NCBI GenBank assembly: GCA_964579675.1
Contig: CAZOIA010000023.1
Coordinates: 1-41,768, forward strand
Direction of reading: 5' to 3'
From: CAZOIA01 sp964579675
GTDB taxonomy: Bacteria; Planctomycetota; Phycisphaerae; UBA1845; PWPN01
DNA length: 41,768 nucleotides
This document shows, piece after piece, positions 16,713-25,620 of this stretch. Every line of letters begins with the position of its first letter. Within the stretch, counting starts at the first letter, position 1. The translations under genes and the position numbers were made by a program. The notes under the pieces were generated by a model. The model did no database searches, was not told the DNA's origin, and saw only the letters and a program-made list of their open reading frames with translations.

Positions 16713-18272
16713 ATGCACGGGGCGATCCGTCTCCTAGCCGTGTTGGGTGTGTTTGTGTATTGCGCACATCCCTCGGGCGCCCAAGGCACGGATACGAGGC
16801 CTGATGTGTCCGTGCGTGACCCGGACGCCGACGGTCTGGAGGACGCGTTGGAGGCGACGCTCGGCACCTCGTCCCAGTCACCTGACTCCGACGGCGACGG
16901 TCTTTCTGATTACGATGAGCACTGCAAGTACCGTACTGACCCCACCCGCGACGACAGTGACGGCGACGGCAAGCCGGACGGTGATTGGGGGGAGAGGCGG
17001 GAATACACCTACACGATTCGAGCGGTCTGCGAGATCAGGCCGCCTGCACGCCCGGATCTGATCGAGGATCTCTACCAGGATGCACGGCCCACCAGCCTCC
17101 CAGCCGCTCTCGAAGACGCTGCCGTGGTGGAGGTGCTGCTGTTTCCGTTTTCAAAGCCGCACATCTACGCCCAACCCTATCCCCGCAAGTCAATTCCCCA
17201 GGGGCTGAATGAATACGTCCAACCCACGGCTTCCATGAACTATTCCCGCGAGATGAAGCAGGAAGTGGCGCATCTCGTCGGCGAAGCGGCCACGGACGTC
17301 GAGGCCGTCAGCCGAGTACTCCGATGGATAGGCGCTCAGACACGGCTCGTTCGCCATGACCCCCATTGGGAGTTCCTCCAGGTCGTCGACAATCGAATCG
17401 TATGGCACAGGTCTCTTGGCAGTCCGGAGCAGGATCAACATTTCCTGGAGACCAACTTCCTTGCCGATTCCATGTTCAAGAACAGAGTCCATGGTACATG
17501 CAGCTCGCTGGCGATACTGCGCGGCGCCATGTTGCGTGCCGCGGGCCTGCCGACGCGCATCATTCAAACCCTGCCTCTGATCACCCGCTACACGGAAGAC
17601 CCCGAGCCATTGGCCGAGCGCCTACGCATGCGCAGCATGGCCAAAGGCTATGACTGGGGCCCCGGGCGAGGAGGTGCCAATCACACCTACAACGAAGTCT
17701 ATTTGAACAACCGGTGGATCAGGGTCGATGACTCGATCGGCACCGGACCTTTCGTTGGCGGGAAGCTGTTCGTGAAGGCGTACTCGATTCCCAGTTGGAG
17801 CAACCATCGCGAGGAGTGGAACGAGAAGAGGTGCTTTCGGGCTCTGGATGTGTCCGATGCGTACGCAGTCTACGGATCCGGGTCGGCGCTTCCTGACATG
17901 GCCGTCGAGGAAGCAGGGCTGACAGTCCGCAGGCGTCCGGATGGCCGGGCCGAAGCCAGAATCCTGATTCGCAACGAAGGGTATGGCCCCTGTCCGCAGT
18001 TTCGGGTCGATTTCTATGCCGGCAAGTCCAAGGCAAGCGGACGTTTGCTGAGCCGTCACAGCGCGGGCCCGATCATGCCGGGAGGACGATGGGGGGAGCT
18101 CGCCCCTGATCTCAAGCTTCTTCCTGAGGAGTGCGTCGTTACGGTCGTGATTGACCGAGATAACGAAGTGGATGAGGCGGACGAGACGAACAACGAAACC
18201 TCACGACGGGTCCCCGGCACCAGCGGAGACGGACCTCGCCGTTCAACCGCAACTCAGCCCGAATTAGAATGA
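16713..18272 (+). CDS. Secreted TSP3-repeat / transglutaminase-like / CARDB protein
   Basis: The ATG at 16713 follows GAGGGACGAGG; the product is 519 aa with a signal peptide ending near SGAQG. Residues 36-92 carry Ca-binding thrombospondin type-3 repeats (DPDADGLEDALE, DSDGDGLSDYDE, DSDGDGKPDG). A transglutaminase/protease-like core follows with the triad GTCSS (Cys263), NHTYNEVY (His324) and RVDDS (Asp339 or 340). Residues of about 393-505 look like a CARDB adhesion domain (DNEVDEADETNNET). An exported cysteine protease, amidase or cross-linker is plausible, with calcium-stabilised spacing. It is the main cargo between the two tRNA repeats, and its upstream region is the repeat itself. Confidence 0.75.
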   Translation: MHGAIRLLAVLGVFVYCAHPSGAQGTDTRPDVSVRDPDADGLEDALEATLGTSSQSPDSDGDGLSDYDEHCKYRTDPTRDDSDGDGKPDGDWGERREYTYTIRAVCEIRPPARPDLIEDLYQDARPTSLPAALEDAAVVEVLLFPFSKPHIYAQPYPRKSIPQGLNEYVQPTASMNYSREMKQEVAHLVGEAATDVEAVSRVLRWIGAQTRLVRHDPHWEFLQVVDNRIVWHRSLGSPEQDQHFLETNFLADSMFKNRVHGTCSSLAILRGAMLRAAGLPTRIIQTLPLITRYTEDPEPLAERLRMRSMAKGYDWGPGRGGANHTYNEVYLNNRWIRVDDSIGTGPFVGGKLFVKAYSIPSWSNHREEWNEKRCFRALDVSDAYAVYGSGSALPDMAVEEAGLTVRRRPDGRAEARILIRNEGYGPCPQFRVDFYAGKSKASGRLLSRHSAGPIMPGGRWGELAPDLKLLPEECVVTVVIDRDNEVDEADETNNETSRRVPGTSGDGPRRSTATQPELE

Positions 18273-18705
18273 ATCCATTTCATCGATGCCCTGCGTCCGT
18301 CCCCACGATCAGCCGCGGACCAGGCGGGCCGGTCGCGATCACCCGAAGCTCGTCTGAGCTCTCACAAGTTGATACTGGGCAGCGACTTAATGCCGTTCTG
18401 CGTCGACCATCAACCGCTGGGGCCGTTCCACTTGGAATCCCGAACCGATTCGTAAGCTCTGCCAGGGCAATGCGCGGCGGAATAGCGTCGGGAGGACGGG
18501 AACTCCGAGTTCGGGGCGACCGGACACGGTTAGAGCCGTGTTGGTGAAGAGCCGTCGAGGACGGTGCCGGGAGGAGAGACCTCCAGGTCAATCGGGGAGG
18601 TGAGACTCGAGGCGATTGGATTTCCGAGCCGCCTGCGGCCGCATGGAATCCATCGCCGTGCTGGCTTCGCCATCACATCCGGCTTTGCCGGATTCCGCCA
18701 TGCGA

Positions 18706-18735
18706 AAAGGGCTGACCCCGGCGGATCAGCCCTTT
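18706..18735. terminator. Bidirectional hairpin terminator
   Basis: AAAGGGCTGA pairs with TCAGCCCTTT over 10 bases around a 10-base loop. The A/T ends give a short T-run on either strand. It lies between the + strand transglutaminase gene and the - strand hicBA pair, so it may end both transcripts. Confidence 0.6.
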
Positions 18736-18742
18736 CCTCATG

Positions 18743-18754
18743 TCGGGGCGACTG
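18743..18754 (-). other. 12-bp copy of tRNA-Pro 3' end (possible attachment-site remnant)
   Basis: TCGGGGCGACTG is identical to the 3' end of both tRNA-Pro genes (16205-16216, 19445-19456), and TTTGAACC follows after a short shift. Together with copy 2 it brackets the hicBA genes, as a left and right attachment site would. Confidence 0.4.
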
Positions 18755-18866
18755 TCGGAACTTTGAACCGTCCGAGGGCATCGGACCGTATGTCCAAGCG
18801 TTCCTGTGTCGGATCGAACCCCACGTGGTACAGATCCACCGCCTCCTTCAAGATGGAAGAGGAATG

Positions 18867-19088
18867 TCAGCCTTTGAGCGCCTCGATGAACTCCTCCGCG
18901 GTGACTCCGGCCTGACGCAAGGCGCTGCGAAGCGTGCCAACCGCTAGTTCCTTGTGAACGGGGACGACACAACCGGTGTCGCCACGGCGCAGAACCACAT
19001 GGCTACCACGCTGCCGTACTCGATGGAACCCCAACTGTTCCAAGACGCCTATTGTCTGCTCACCGGAGAGTCTCGGGAGCTTAGGCAT
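18867..19088 (-). CDS. hicA: HicA-family mRNA interferase toxin
   Basis: This 73-aa protein starts at ATG 19088, overlapping the end of hicB by 8 bases. It shows the YcfA/HicA pattern: MPKLPRLSGEQTIGVLEQLG, then the catalytic-type GSHVVLRR (His30), VVPVHKELAVGTL and a C-terminal helix. HicA toxins cut mRNA with a double-stranded-RNA-binding-like fold and are held inactive by HicB. The upstream in-frame ATG at 19103 lies deeper inside hicB and is less likely. The pair sits in the recombined tRNA-Pro island, a common place for such modules. Confidence 0.9.
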   Translation of the reverse strand: MPKLPRLSGEQTIGVLEQLGFHRVRQRGSHVVLRRGDTGCVVPVHKELAVGTLRSALRQAGVTAEEFIEALKG

Positions 19089-19290
19089 GTGAAGCGACCT
19101 CAAAAGTAGTTACCAGCGGACGTCCGGTTTCCTCGGCGGGGAATTCCTCCAGGTACAACTCCGTGGCCTCCTGAAGATTACGAACCGCCTCTTCAATGGT
19201 GGTTCCCTGGCTCACCGTGCCGACCTCGGGGCAGTCCGCGACAAACAGGTCGCCCTCTTTGTGGAGTACAGCGGTCAATACTCGGTTCAT
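19081..19290 (-). CDS. hicB: HicB-family antitoxin
   Basis: This 69-aa protein starts at ATG 19290 with GAGGTGA 3-9 bases upstream. It has the partial-RNase-H-like HicB fold signature: AVLHKEGDLFVADCPEVGT, then SQGTTIEEAVRNLQEA and ELYLEEFP. It neutralises HicA by direct binding. It lacks the C-terminal HTH or RHH DNA-binding domain of longer HicB proteins, so autoregulation through that domain is not expected. The order antitoxin then toxin with an 8-base overlap fits translational coupling. Confidence 0.9.
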   Translation of the reverse strand: MNRVLTAVLHKEGDLFVADCPEVGTVSQGTTIEEAVRNLQEATELYLEEFPAEETGRPLVTTFEVASHA

Positions 19291-19307
19291 GTTCTCACCT
19301 CAGCATC

Positions 19308-19340
19308 ATTATACCTTAGCGCGACTGATCGGCAATTGCC
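19308..19340 (-). promoter_or_regulatory. Promoter and palindrome upstream of hicBA
   Basis: Minus strand TATAAT (19313-19308) is perfect; TTGCCG (19335-19330) lies 16 bases upstream. The palindrome GGCAATTGCC (19331-19340) overlaps the -35 region and could be an operator. The start codon is about 18 bases downstream. Confidence 0.5.
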
Positions 19341-19409
19341 TTGCCCGACCGTGTCGGTTCAAACTCAGAGGCGACTGGCCAGACTTTGAACGGTTCGTAA
19401 ATGCAAGAA

Positions 19410-19429
19410 ACCGCCGGAGTTCCGACGGC
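19410..19429 (-). terminator. Terminator of tRNA-Pro copy 2
   Basis: On the minus strand GCCGTCGG pairs with CCGGCGGT (two G-U pairs) around AACT, followed by a T-rich run. It lies 15 bases past the tRNA and differs from the terminator after copy 1. Confidence 0.55.
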
Positions 19430-19443
19430 TTCCTGCCTGTTGG

Positions 19444-19915
19444 ATCGGGGCGACTGGATTTGAACCAGCGACTTCCGGCTCCCAAAGCCGGCGCTCTAGC
19501 CAGACTGAGCTACGCCCCGTCAGCTATTTCTATTGAACCCGCGCCAAGGCACCAAGTCAATGCCCACTCCGAACAAAAGAAGAGGCGAGAGAACAGAAGA
19601 GAAAAGGGTCCGGAGTCTTTCTTCTCGAAAGCCAACATGGCAAGGGACATTCGCCTTCCCGAGGGAAGCGAAACATCCCCTTTTCACTCATGATCCTGCC
19701 CTCATCATTGCCTTCACATTCGCGTTCCCCTACGGTTCGAGTTCGCTCGCTCGGGCGAGACGGAATACCCACACAGGATCCATCCGGGGCGCCTACCCCT
19801 TCCAGGCCCGGACGGCGGCTGGCACCGGGGCTCTCGGCCGGTCCACCGGCCGGGTGGCCTGAACGGATGATTCCGGGTAGAGTCTCCGCGCGGAATGAGA
19901 CGTTCGGGCCCGGGA
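19444..19915. repeat. 472-bp perfect direct repeat, copy 2
   Basis: Identical to 16204-16675. The tRNA promoter is repeated at 19532-19560. The right end lies 202 bases before the GH65 fusion gene; those 202 bases hold no recognised gene. Confidence 0.95.
19445..19519 (-). tRNA. tRNA-Pro(UGG), copy 2
   Basis: Identical in every base to the tRNA at 16205-16279, with the same cloverleaf, anticodon UGG and upstream promoter, but with a different terminator downstream. Confidence 0.95.
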
Positions 19916-20117
19916 AGTGCGATTGACGAGAGGACAAGCCGTCACGGGGATCATCTGACCGCTCGCCACCGATCCGCCGATCTGACCCGCCTGAGCGGCG
20001 TGAGCGACGCGGCTTCTCCCGCTCCCTGCCCCGGCAGGGACGGGACCACCCCAAACGCTTCTCCTCGCTCGCCCCGGGAGCCCCGGATCACCGCCACGAA
20101 AGGAGCATCAGCGCGCC

Positions 20118-23090
20118 ATGAGACACATTATCCGGGCCGCCCTGTTCGATTTGGACGGGGTGGTCGCATTCACCGACAGGTACCACTACCTGTCCTGGAA
20201 ACGGCTAGCCGACGAGCAAGGCTGGGCGTTTGACGAGCAGTTGAACCATCAGCTCCGCGGCATACCTCGGCTCACATCACTCCAGATGATCCTCGATTGC
20301 AACCGCATCTCGATCACGGAGGACGAGAAGGCGGCGTTGGCCGACCGGAAGAACGACTACTACAAGGAGATGCTTCAGTCCATCAACGAGTCGGACCTGT
20401 ATCCCGGGGTGGTCGGCTTTCTGGAGAAGTTGAGGTCCGAGGGCGTCAAACTGGGCCTCTGTTCTTCGAGCAAGAACGCAATGACCGTTCTCGAACGATT
20501 GGATCTCACCCGGTTCTTTGACGCCGTCGTCACCGGACATGACTTCAAGCGCGCCAAGCCCGACCCGGAGATCTTTCTGCTCGCAGCCGACAAGCTCGGC
20601 ATCCCCCCGTTTCACTGCATCGTGTTCGAGGACGCCTCCTCCGGTATCGAGGCCGCTCTAGCGGCCAAGATGAAGTGCATCGGCGTGGGATCAAAGGACA
20701 TCGTCCCCAACGCCCCGGAGGTGATCCGCGCCTACGAGGAGATCGACCTGGCAGCCTTGCTCGACACCGGCCGGCCGACGACGATCATGCCTGAGCCGTG
20801 GACAATCGCCGAAACAACGGTCAACCCCAAGCGGGCCCAATACTGGGAAAGCCTGTTCGCCCTGACCAACGGCCTGCTGGGCCTGCGGGGCACGTACGAG
20901 GAGCAGGACGAGGCACTCGAGTCGTTTGCCTACCCAGGCATGTTCCTCAACGGCATCTATGATTACGAGCCCTACCAGCACGCGATCAGCTTCCCCGGCT
21001 ACCCGGCCCACCGGCACGCCATGCTGAACCTGTGCGACTGGCGCATCATCAATCTCTATATCGATGGGGAACGGTTCAGCATGTTCACCGGCCGGGTGTC
21101 CGACTACCGCCGCGAGTTGGACATGCGACGGGGCGTGGTGGTCCGATCGCTGGTATGGGAAGGCCCCGGCGGCAACCGCGTCCGGATCAGGACCACCCGT
21201 CTGGTCAGCATGACGCGCCGGCACAGTGCCGCCATTCGCTACGAGGTCACGCCCATCGACTCTGCCGCCTCCGTCGTTCTTGAGAGTGTGATCAAGGGCA
21301 AGGTCAAGGGCGGCCCGCTCCAGGGCGATCACGTCAGAATCGTTGACCGACGTGCCGAGGGCAGCATGCGCTGTTTCCTGATTGAGCCGAAGACCGCCGA
21401 CTTCCGTGTGGGAATGGCCTTCACGCACGACGTCGCCGCCTCCGGCGGTGAAACGCTCTCCGCTCATCTCGAAACCACAGGTGACGTGTTTATCGAGCGA
21501 TTCGTCGTCCACGCCGCCGAGGGCACAACGCTGGTGCTCGACAAGCACGCCTGTTTTCGCACGAGTGTGGAAACACCGGCTAAGGAATTGTTGCCCGAGG
21601 CCATGGCCGGCGCCCGAAGGGATAGAATCGATGGATTCAATTCGCTGCTGGGCGAGCAGGCGGACTTCTGGCACCGCTACTGGGACCTCGCCGACATCAA
21701 GATTGAAGGAAGCGTGGCCGACCAGCAGGCGATTCGCTTCGCGATGTTTCACCTGCGCCAGAGCAATCCCGAGGATGACCGGCGGAGCATCAGCGCCTGC
21801 GGCATGACCGGCGACCACTATCTGGGGCACGTCTTCTGGGACACGGAGATGTACATCGCCCCGCAGTTCCTCTACACGGAGCCGCAGCTAGTTCGGCCAC
21901 TGCTCATGTACCGCTACCACCTGCTGGATCGCGCCCGCGAGCGGGCAAAACAGATGGGCGGCACCGGCGCCCTGTATTCGTGGAACTCGATCTCCGGCGA
22001 GGAGTGCGGCATCGTCTACGAGGCCTCCACCGCCCAATACCACCTTCTCAGCGACATCGCCTGCACGATCCGGAGTTACACCACCGCCGCCAACGACGCC
22101 GACTTCCTTTACCCTTGCGGGGCGGCTATCCTTTTCGAGACCGCGCGGTTCCTCGCCGATCGCGGCAAGTTCATTCCCTTGCGCGACAACAAGTTCTGCA
22201 TCAACGTGGTTTGCGGTCCGGATGAATACGGCTGCGGCGTCAACAACAACTGCTACACCAACATGTTGGCCCAATGGCACTTCCGGTTTGCCGGCGAGGT
22301 GTACGACCGGATGAGAGCCGAGTGCCCTGAGAAGCTCGCAGCCCTGGCCGAAGAGATTCATCTGAGACCCGAGGAGCGACGGCTCTGGCAGCGGGCGGCC
22401 GACAACATGTACATCCCCTACGACGCCAACCTCGGCATCCACGAGCAGGACGACAGCTTCCTGTATCTCGACCCGGCCGACATGAGCAAGGTCCCGCTCC
22501 ACACGGACCTGAGGAACCAGAATCATCCGCTCAACCTCTGGCGGATGCAGGTGGCCAAGCAGGCCGACGTAGTGCTCCTGATGTTCGTGCTCGGGGAGCA
22601 GTTCACGCTCGATCAGAAGCGAGCGAACTACGAGTTCTACGAGCCCCGCACCAACCACGGGTCCTCACTTTCCACGTCGATACATAGCATTCTCGCGTCC
22701 GAGATCGGCAAGCTCGATGACGCGTACAGCTACTTCCGGCACAGCGCCTTCATGGACCTGAACGACTTCAAGGACAACACCGCGGGCGGCGTTCATTCAG
22801 CCTGCCTGGGCGGCACTTGGATGGCGGTAGTCAACGGGTTCGCCGGGGTGCGCGACTACGACAGCGGCCTCGTGTTTGACCCCACTTTGCCTGAGTCATG
22901 GGAGAGCTATTGCTTCAAGCTCAGGTATCGCGGCCGACTGATCGAGGTGGCGGTCAGACGCGACCGGGCAACGTATCGCCTGCTGGAGGGTGAAGCACTC
23001 AGCTTCCTCGCGGCCGGGGCACGGGTCACGCTCTCCCCGTCCAAGCCGACCGTTACCTCTCCCGTGCGACGCCCCTCCCGTGACGACTGA
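20118..23090 (+). CDS. Bifunctional beta-phosphoglucomutase / GH65 disaccharide phosphorylase
   Basis: This 990-aa fusion starts at ATG 20118; AAGGAG is 13 bases upstream, longer than usual. Residues 1-215 are a HAD beta-phosphoglucomutase: FDLDGVV (Asp11, Asp13), CSSSKNA, RAKPDPEIF and FEDASSGIEA. Residues of about 225-985 are GH65: an N-terminal beta-sandwich, then an alpha/alpha barrel with general acid GPDEYGCG (Glu703) and phosphate loop HGSSLS (847-852). GH65 phosphorylases convert an alpha-glucoside plus phosphate to beta-glucose-1-phosphate, which the mutase turns into glucose-6-phosphate, so the product passes between fused domains. The disaccharide (trehalose, maltose, kojibiose or other) is not decided. 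No signal peptide is seen, so it is cytoplasmic. Confidence 0.9.
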   Translation: MRHIIRAALFDLDGVVAFTDRYHYLSWKRLADEQGWAFDEQLNHQLRGIPRLTSLQMILDCNRISITEDEKAALADRKNDYYKEMLQSINESDLYPGVVGFLEKLRSEGVKLGLCSSSKNAMTVLERLDLTRFFDAVVTGHDFKRAKPDPEIFLLAADKLGIPPFHCIVFEDASSGIEAALAAKMKCIGVGSKDIVPNAPEVIRAYEEIDLAALLDTGRPTTIMPEPWTIAETTVNPKRAQYWESLFALTNGLLGLRGTYEEQDEALESFAYPGMFLNGIYDYEPYQHAISFPGYPAHRHAMLNLCDWRIINLYIDGERFSMFTGRVSDYRRELDMRRGVVVRSLVWEGPGGNRVRIRTTRLVSMTRRHSAAIRYEVTPIDSAASVVLESVIKGKVKGGPLQGDHVRIVDRRAEGSMRCFLIEPKTADFRVGMAFTHDVAASGGETLSAHLETTGDVFIERFVVHAAEGTTLVLDKHACFRTSVETPAKELLPEAMAGARRDRIDGFNSLLGEQADFWHRYWDLADIKIEGSVADQQAIRFAMFHLRQSNPEDDRRSISACGMTGDHYLGHVFWDTEMYIAPQFLYTEPQLVRPLLMYRYHLLDRARERAKQMGGTGALYSWNSISGEECGIVYEASTAQYHLLSDIACTIRSYTTAANDADFLYPCGAAILFETARFLADRGKFIPLRDNKFCINVVCGPDEYGCGVNNNCYTNMLAQWHFRFAGEVYDRMRAECPEKLAALAEEIHLRPEERRLWQRAADNMYIPYDANLGIHEQDDSFLYLDPADMSKVPLHTDLRNQNHPLNLWRMQVAKQADVVLLMFVLGEQFTLDQKRANYEFYEPRTNHGSSLSTSIHSILASEIGKLDDAYSYFRHSAFMDLNDFKDNTAGGVHSACLGGTWMAVVNGFAGVRDYDSGLVFDPTLPESWESYCFKLRYRGRLIEVAVRRDRATYRLLEGEALSFLAAGARVTLSPSKPTVTSPVRRPSRDD

Positions 23091-23130
23091 GCAACGGGTG
23101 GCGCCAAACAGCACCAGCCAACGACGTGGC

Positions 23131-25620
23131 TCAGCGCGGCGAGGGCCAATTGAGATGCTTGTGGAGGAACGCGAACGTGGCCTCCGCATGGATCTGGTGC
23201 GGACCGTTGAAGAACTCGATCTCCGTGCGGTCACCGATGCCGAGGAACGTATACAATCGTCGCACCTTCGCGTATTCGTGGGCGACCCACTCGTCGGGCG
23301 CCACGCCGTCGCGGTGGCCCCGCTCGACCATGAACGGACGGGGAGCGATTAGTGCCCCCAACTCCGCATAGTTGAACGTGTTGCCGAGATCGAACTCGAA
23401 CATCTCGTACTCGCCCGTGAACATGTAGCTGTAGCCCTCGGTGATCGACGTGTTCTTGACGATCCACTCATTGAAGTCGGCCGAGCAGATGGACAGGGCA
23501 TATCGATCCACCAACAGGGACGGCACCCGCATCGCGGTCTTGCCGCCGTAGGACAGGCCGTAGAAACCGATCCGCCCCGGATCAACAAAGGGCAGGCCGG
23601 CCAGCCAGTCGAGCGTCCGTTCGTGCTGGCGGACGATGAAGGAGAACAGCGAGAGCTTCAGCGGATTGGCCTTGCGTTGCAGCACGCGGAAGGCGTCCCC
23701 GCCGATGTACGGGTTCTGCGGTGCGTAGACGACGAAGCCTCGTTCGGCGAGCCGGGGGGCAAACGCCTGATAAGCGCTGAAGGCCCGGCCCTCGCGGGTG
23801 ATCGTGTCGCGGGCATGACCTTCGAGCCCGTGCTGGCATATCACCACCGGTCGCCGCTCATCGGGGGCCAAGTCGCGAGGCAGCAACAGGATGCCCGAGG
23901 CAAAAACGTCAGGGTATACGTCGAGCACGACTTCGTACCCGCGCCACTTCGGCTCGTCATAGACCAGCCGGCTGCGTGCATTCGGCGGCAGGTTCAGCGG
24001 GGGCAGGCGTCCGATCACCTCGTCCCACAGATACTCGCGATACGGCCGAGTCGTTTCGACCCAGCGATCGACCGACGACGCGTCGGCTTTCGAGAAGAAC
24101 TCGCGCCGCCGGGCGGCGCTGGCGCGCACCAGTCGTTGCGTGAACTCGTTGAGCTGTGCGAATTGCCGCTTGAGCCGCTCGGCCGGGTCTACCGCCGAGG
24201 ACGTGGGCACCGGCGGGTCTCCGGGCGGTTTGAGGGGCTCGCCCACCCGCAACGCGCGTAGCAACCGTTCGAGCGCCGCCGCCGATCCGGGCAAGCCGGC
24301 CCCGTCTTTGCTGACCACCAGTTGCAGGTTCACGGCAAGCTGCGGCGAACCCAGGAGCCTGCGAGCACGTTCGAACTCTCCACGGATCGATTCGACCGGC
24401 GGGGTCTCGATCACACCGGGCGCAGCGCCGCGGCGACCATCGCGGGCCGGCGGCGGCCCCGTCACCTTTGGGTGCGCCGACGCTTCCACAATAGCGGCCC
24501 GCGGTGCCACCATGCAGAGCAGCTCTGCATCACCGAAGTCCTTGAGCAGCGACCACACGTTGCGGTAGATCGGCTCGGCCCAGAGCCCCTGGCGAGGCTC
24601 GAAGTACCCGCTGACCACGACGGCATCAATCCGGGGATCAACCGCGGCGCTGTAAAGGGCAAGCAACCCACCTTCCCCGTAGCCGATCACCCCGATGCCA
24701 GGCCCGCCCGCAGCGGCCTTGCGGTGAAACCAATCCACGGCGGCCAGCACCTTCTGCACTTCGTAGCCGATGATATGCCGCCCCATCTCGTAGGCGGCCC
24801 GGTAGACGAACTCGCGGTGCGGCTGGTTCGTGAAACGCACCCGGGGGGCACCGGACCAGGTGTCCGCCCGGTCGATGAGGGTTGGGACCAGCACCCGACA
24901 GCCATTCTCTGCCAACCGCCTTGCGAACTGGGCCTCAGGCGGTAGGCCCGGCAGAAGTCCCACCAGTTGTTCCGGCGACGTATCCGCATCGGGCAGCGCG
25001 ACCACAAACGCCCGCGGTGGGGATTCCGGGGCGAGCAGCAGACCTTCAGCATCCACACCGTCGAGCACCGGCCACCGGACGGCATGGACCTCGAAACCGC
25101 TCCCCCGGCCAACGAGCGGCGAGCGCTCGGTTGTGCTCAGCAGCTCGGGCGCCGGCTCGGGACGGCGCGAGTCCACCGCGCCGATGATCTTGCGGAGCCG
25201 ATCGCGGCGGGGCGCGAGCCAGCGCTCGTAACTTCCCCGCGAGCTAACGTCCGGCTTGAAGGATGCCGTACGTCGTTCCGCCGAGGCAGCCAGCTCCCGC
25301 ATCAAGTACCGGTCGATGCCGGCCACCATGTCGGCCGCCAGATCAGTCTCCGCCTCGAGCAACTGCGCGCCGGGGACCACCATGCCGTCGTCGGCCTTCA
25401 GTCCGAGGGCAGAAGCCAATACAAACAAGGTGCTCAGACTGGCCGATCTGCCGGGCCGCAGCCGGCACAATAGCGAAGAGCCGCGGGCTTCAGCCCGCGC
25501 GGCCTTTCCAGTGCGGTCGCGGCCGCCGGCCCGCTTAGTGGGCCGCGCAGGCTTCAAGACGCGGCTCGTTGCGTTGAAACCGGTCCGTCCGGGCAATGCA
25601 GCAATCCACCTGGTCAACAT
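23131..25620 (-). CDS. Tandem alpha/beta-hydrolase with one altered active site
   Basis: The ATG at 25620 follows GGAGG at 8 bases (829 aa); a longer start at 25635 covers that site. The first hydrolase domain (about 150-400) has the elbow IGYGEGGLLALYSAA, where Glu316 replaces the nucleophile Ser. The second domain (about 500-829) has an intact elbow GLSYGGKTA (Ser690), HGLEGHARDT and a C-terminal NGPHQIHAEATF His. Dienelactone hydrolase-type esterases are the nearest family. A hydrophobic stretch near residues 60-75 (LSTLFVLASALGL) behind a long basic N-terminus may export it. It is convergent with the GH65 fusion gene, 40 bases apart. The substrate is unknown. Confidence 0.75.
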   Translation of the reverse strand: MLTRWIAALPGRTGFNATSRVLKPARPTKRAGGRDRTGKAARAEARGSSLLCRLRPGRSASLSTLFVLASALGLKADDGMVVPGAQLLEAETDLAADMVAGIDRYLMRELAASAERRTASFKPDVSSRGSYERWLAPRRDRLRKIIGAVDSRRPEPAPELLSTTERSPLVGRGSGFEVHAVRWPVLDGVDAEGLLLAPESPPRAFVVALPDADTSPEQLVGLLPGLPPEAQFARRLAENGCRVLVPTLIDRADTWSGAPRVRFTNQPHREFVYRAAYEMGRHIIGYEVQKVLAAVDWFHRKAAAGGPGIGVIGYGEGGLLALYSAAVDPRIDAVVVSGYFEPRQGLWAEPIYRNVWSLLKDFGDAELLCMVAPRAAIVEASAHPKVTGPPPARDGRRGAAPGVIETPPVESIRGEFERARRLLGSPQLAVNLQLVVSKDGAGLPGSAAALERLLRALRVGEPLKPPGDPPVPTSSAVDPAERLKRQFAQLNEFTQRLVRASAARRREFFSKADASSVDRWVETTRPYREYLWDEVIGRLPPLNLPPNARSRLVYDEPKWRGYEVVLDVYPDVFASGILLLPRDLAPDERRPVVICQHGLEGHARDTITREGRAFSAYQAFAPRLAERGFVVYAPQNPYIGGDAFRVLQRKANPLKLSLFSFIVRQHERTLDWLAGLPFVDPGRIGFYGLSYGGKTAMRVPSLLVDRYALSICSADFNEWIVKNTSITEGYSYMFTGEYEMFEFDLGNTFNYAELGALIAPRPFMVERGHRDGVAPDEWVAHEYAKVRRLYTFLGIGDRTEIEFFNGPHQIHAEATFAFLHKHLNWPSPR

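Larger units (their letters stand above)
18273..18866. other. Non-coding stretch between the transglutaminase gene and hicA
   Basis: No convincing gene is seen over about 590 bases. It holds a hairpin at 18706-18735 and a 12-base copy of the tRNA-Pro 3' end at 18743-18754. A short minus-strand frame directly after hicA (LYHVGFDPTQERLDIRSD) looks protein-like but has no clear start. Confidence 0.5.

Noticed and set aside
18750..18866. Short minus-strand frame after hicA (LYHVGFDPTQERLDIRSD)
   Set aside because: Looks protein-like and ends with TGA, but there is no spaced start codon and no family match; perhaps a decayed gene end.
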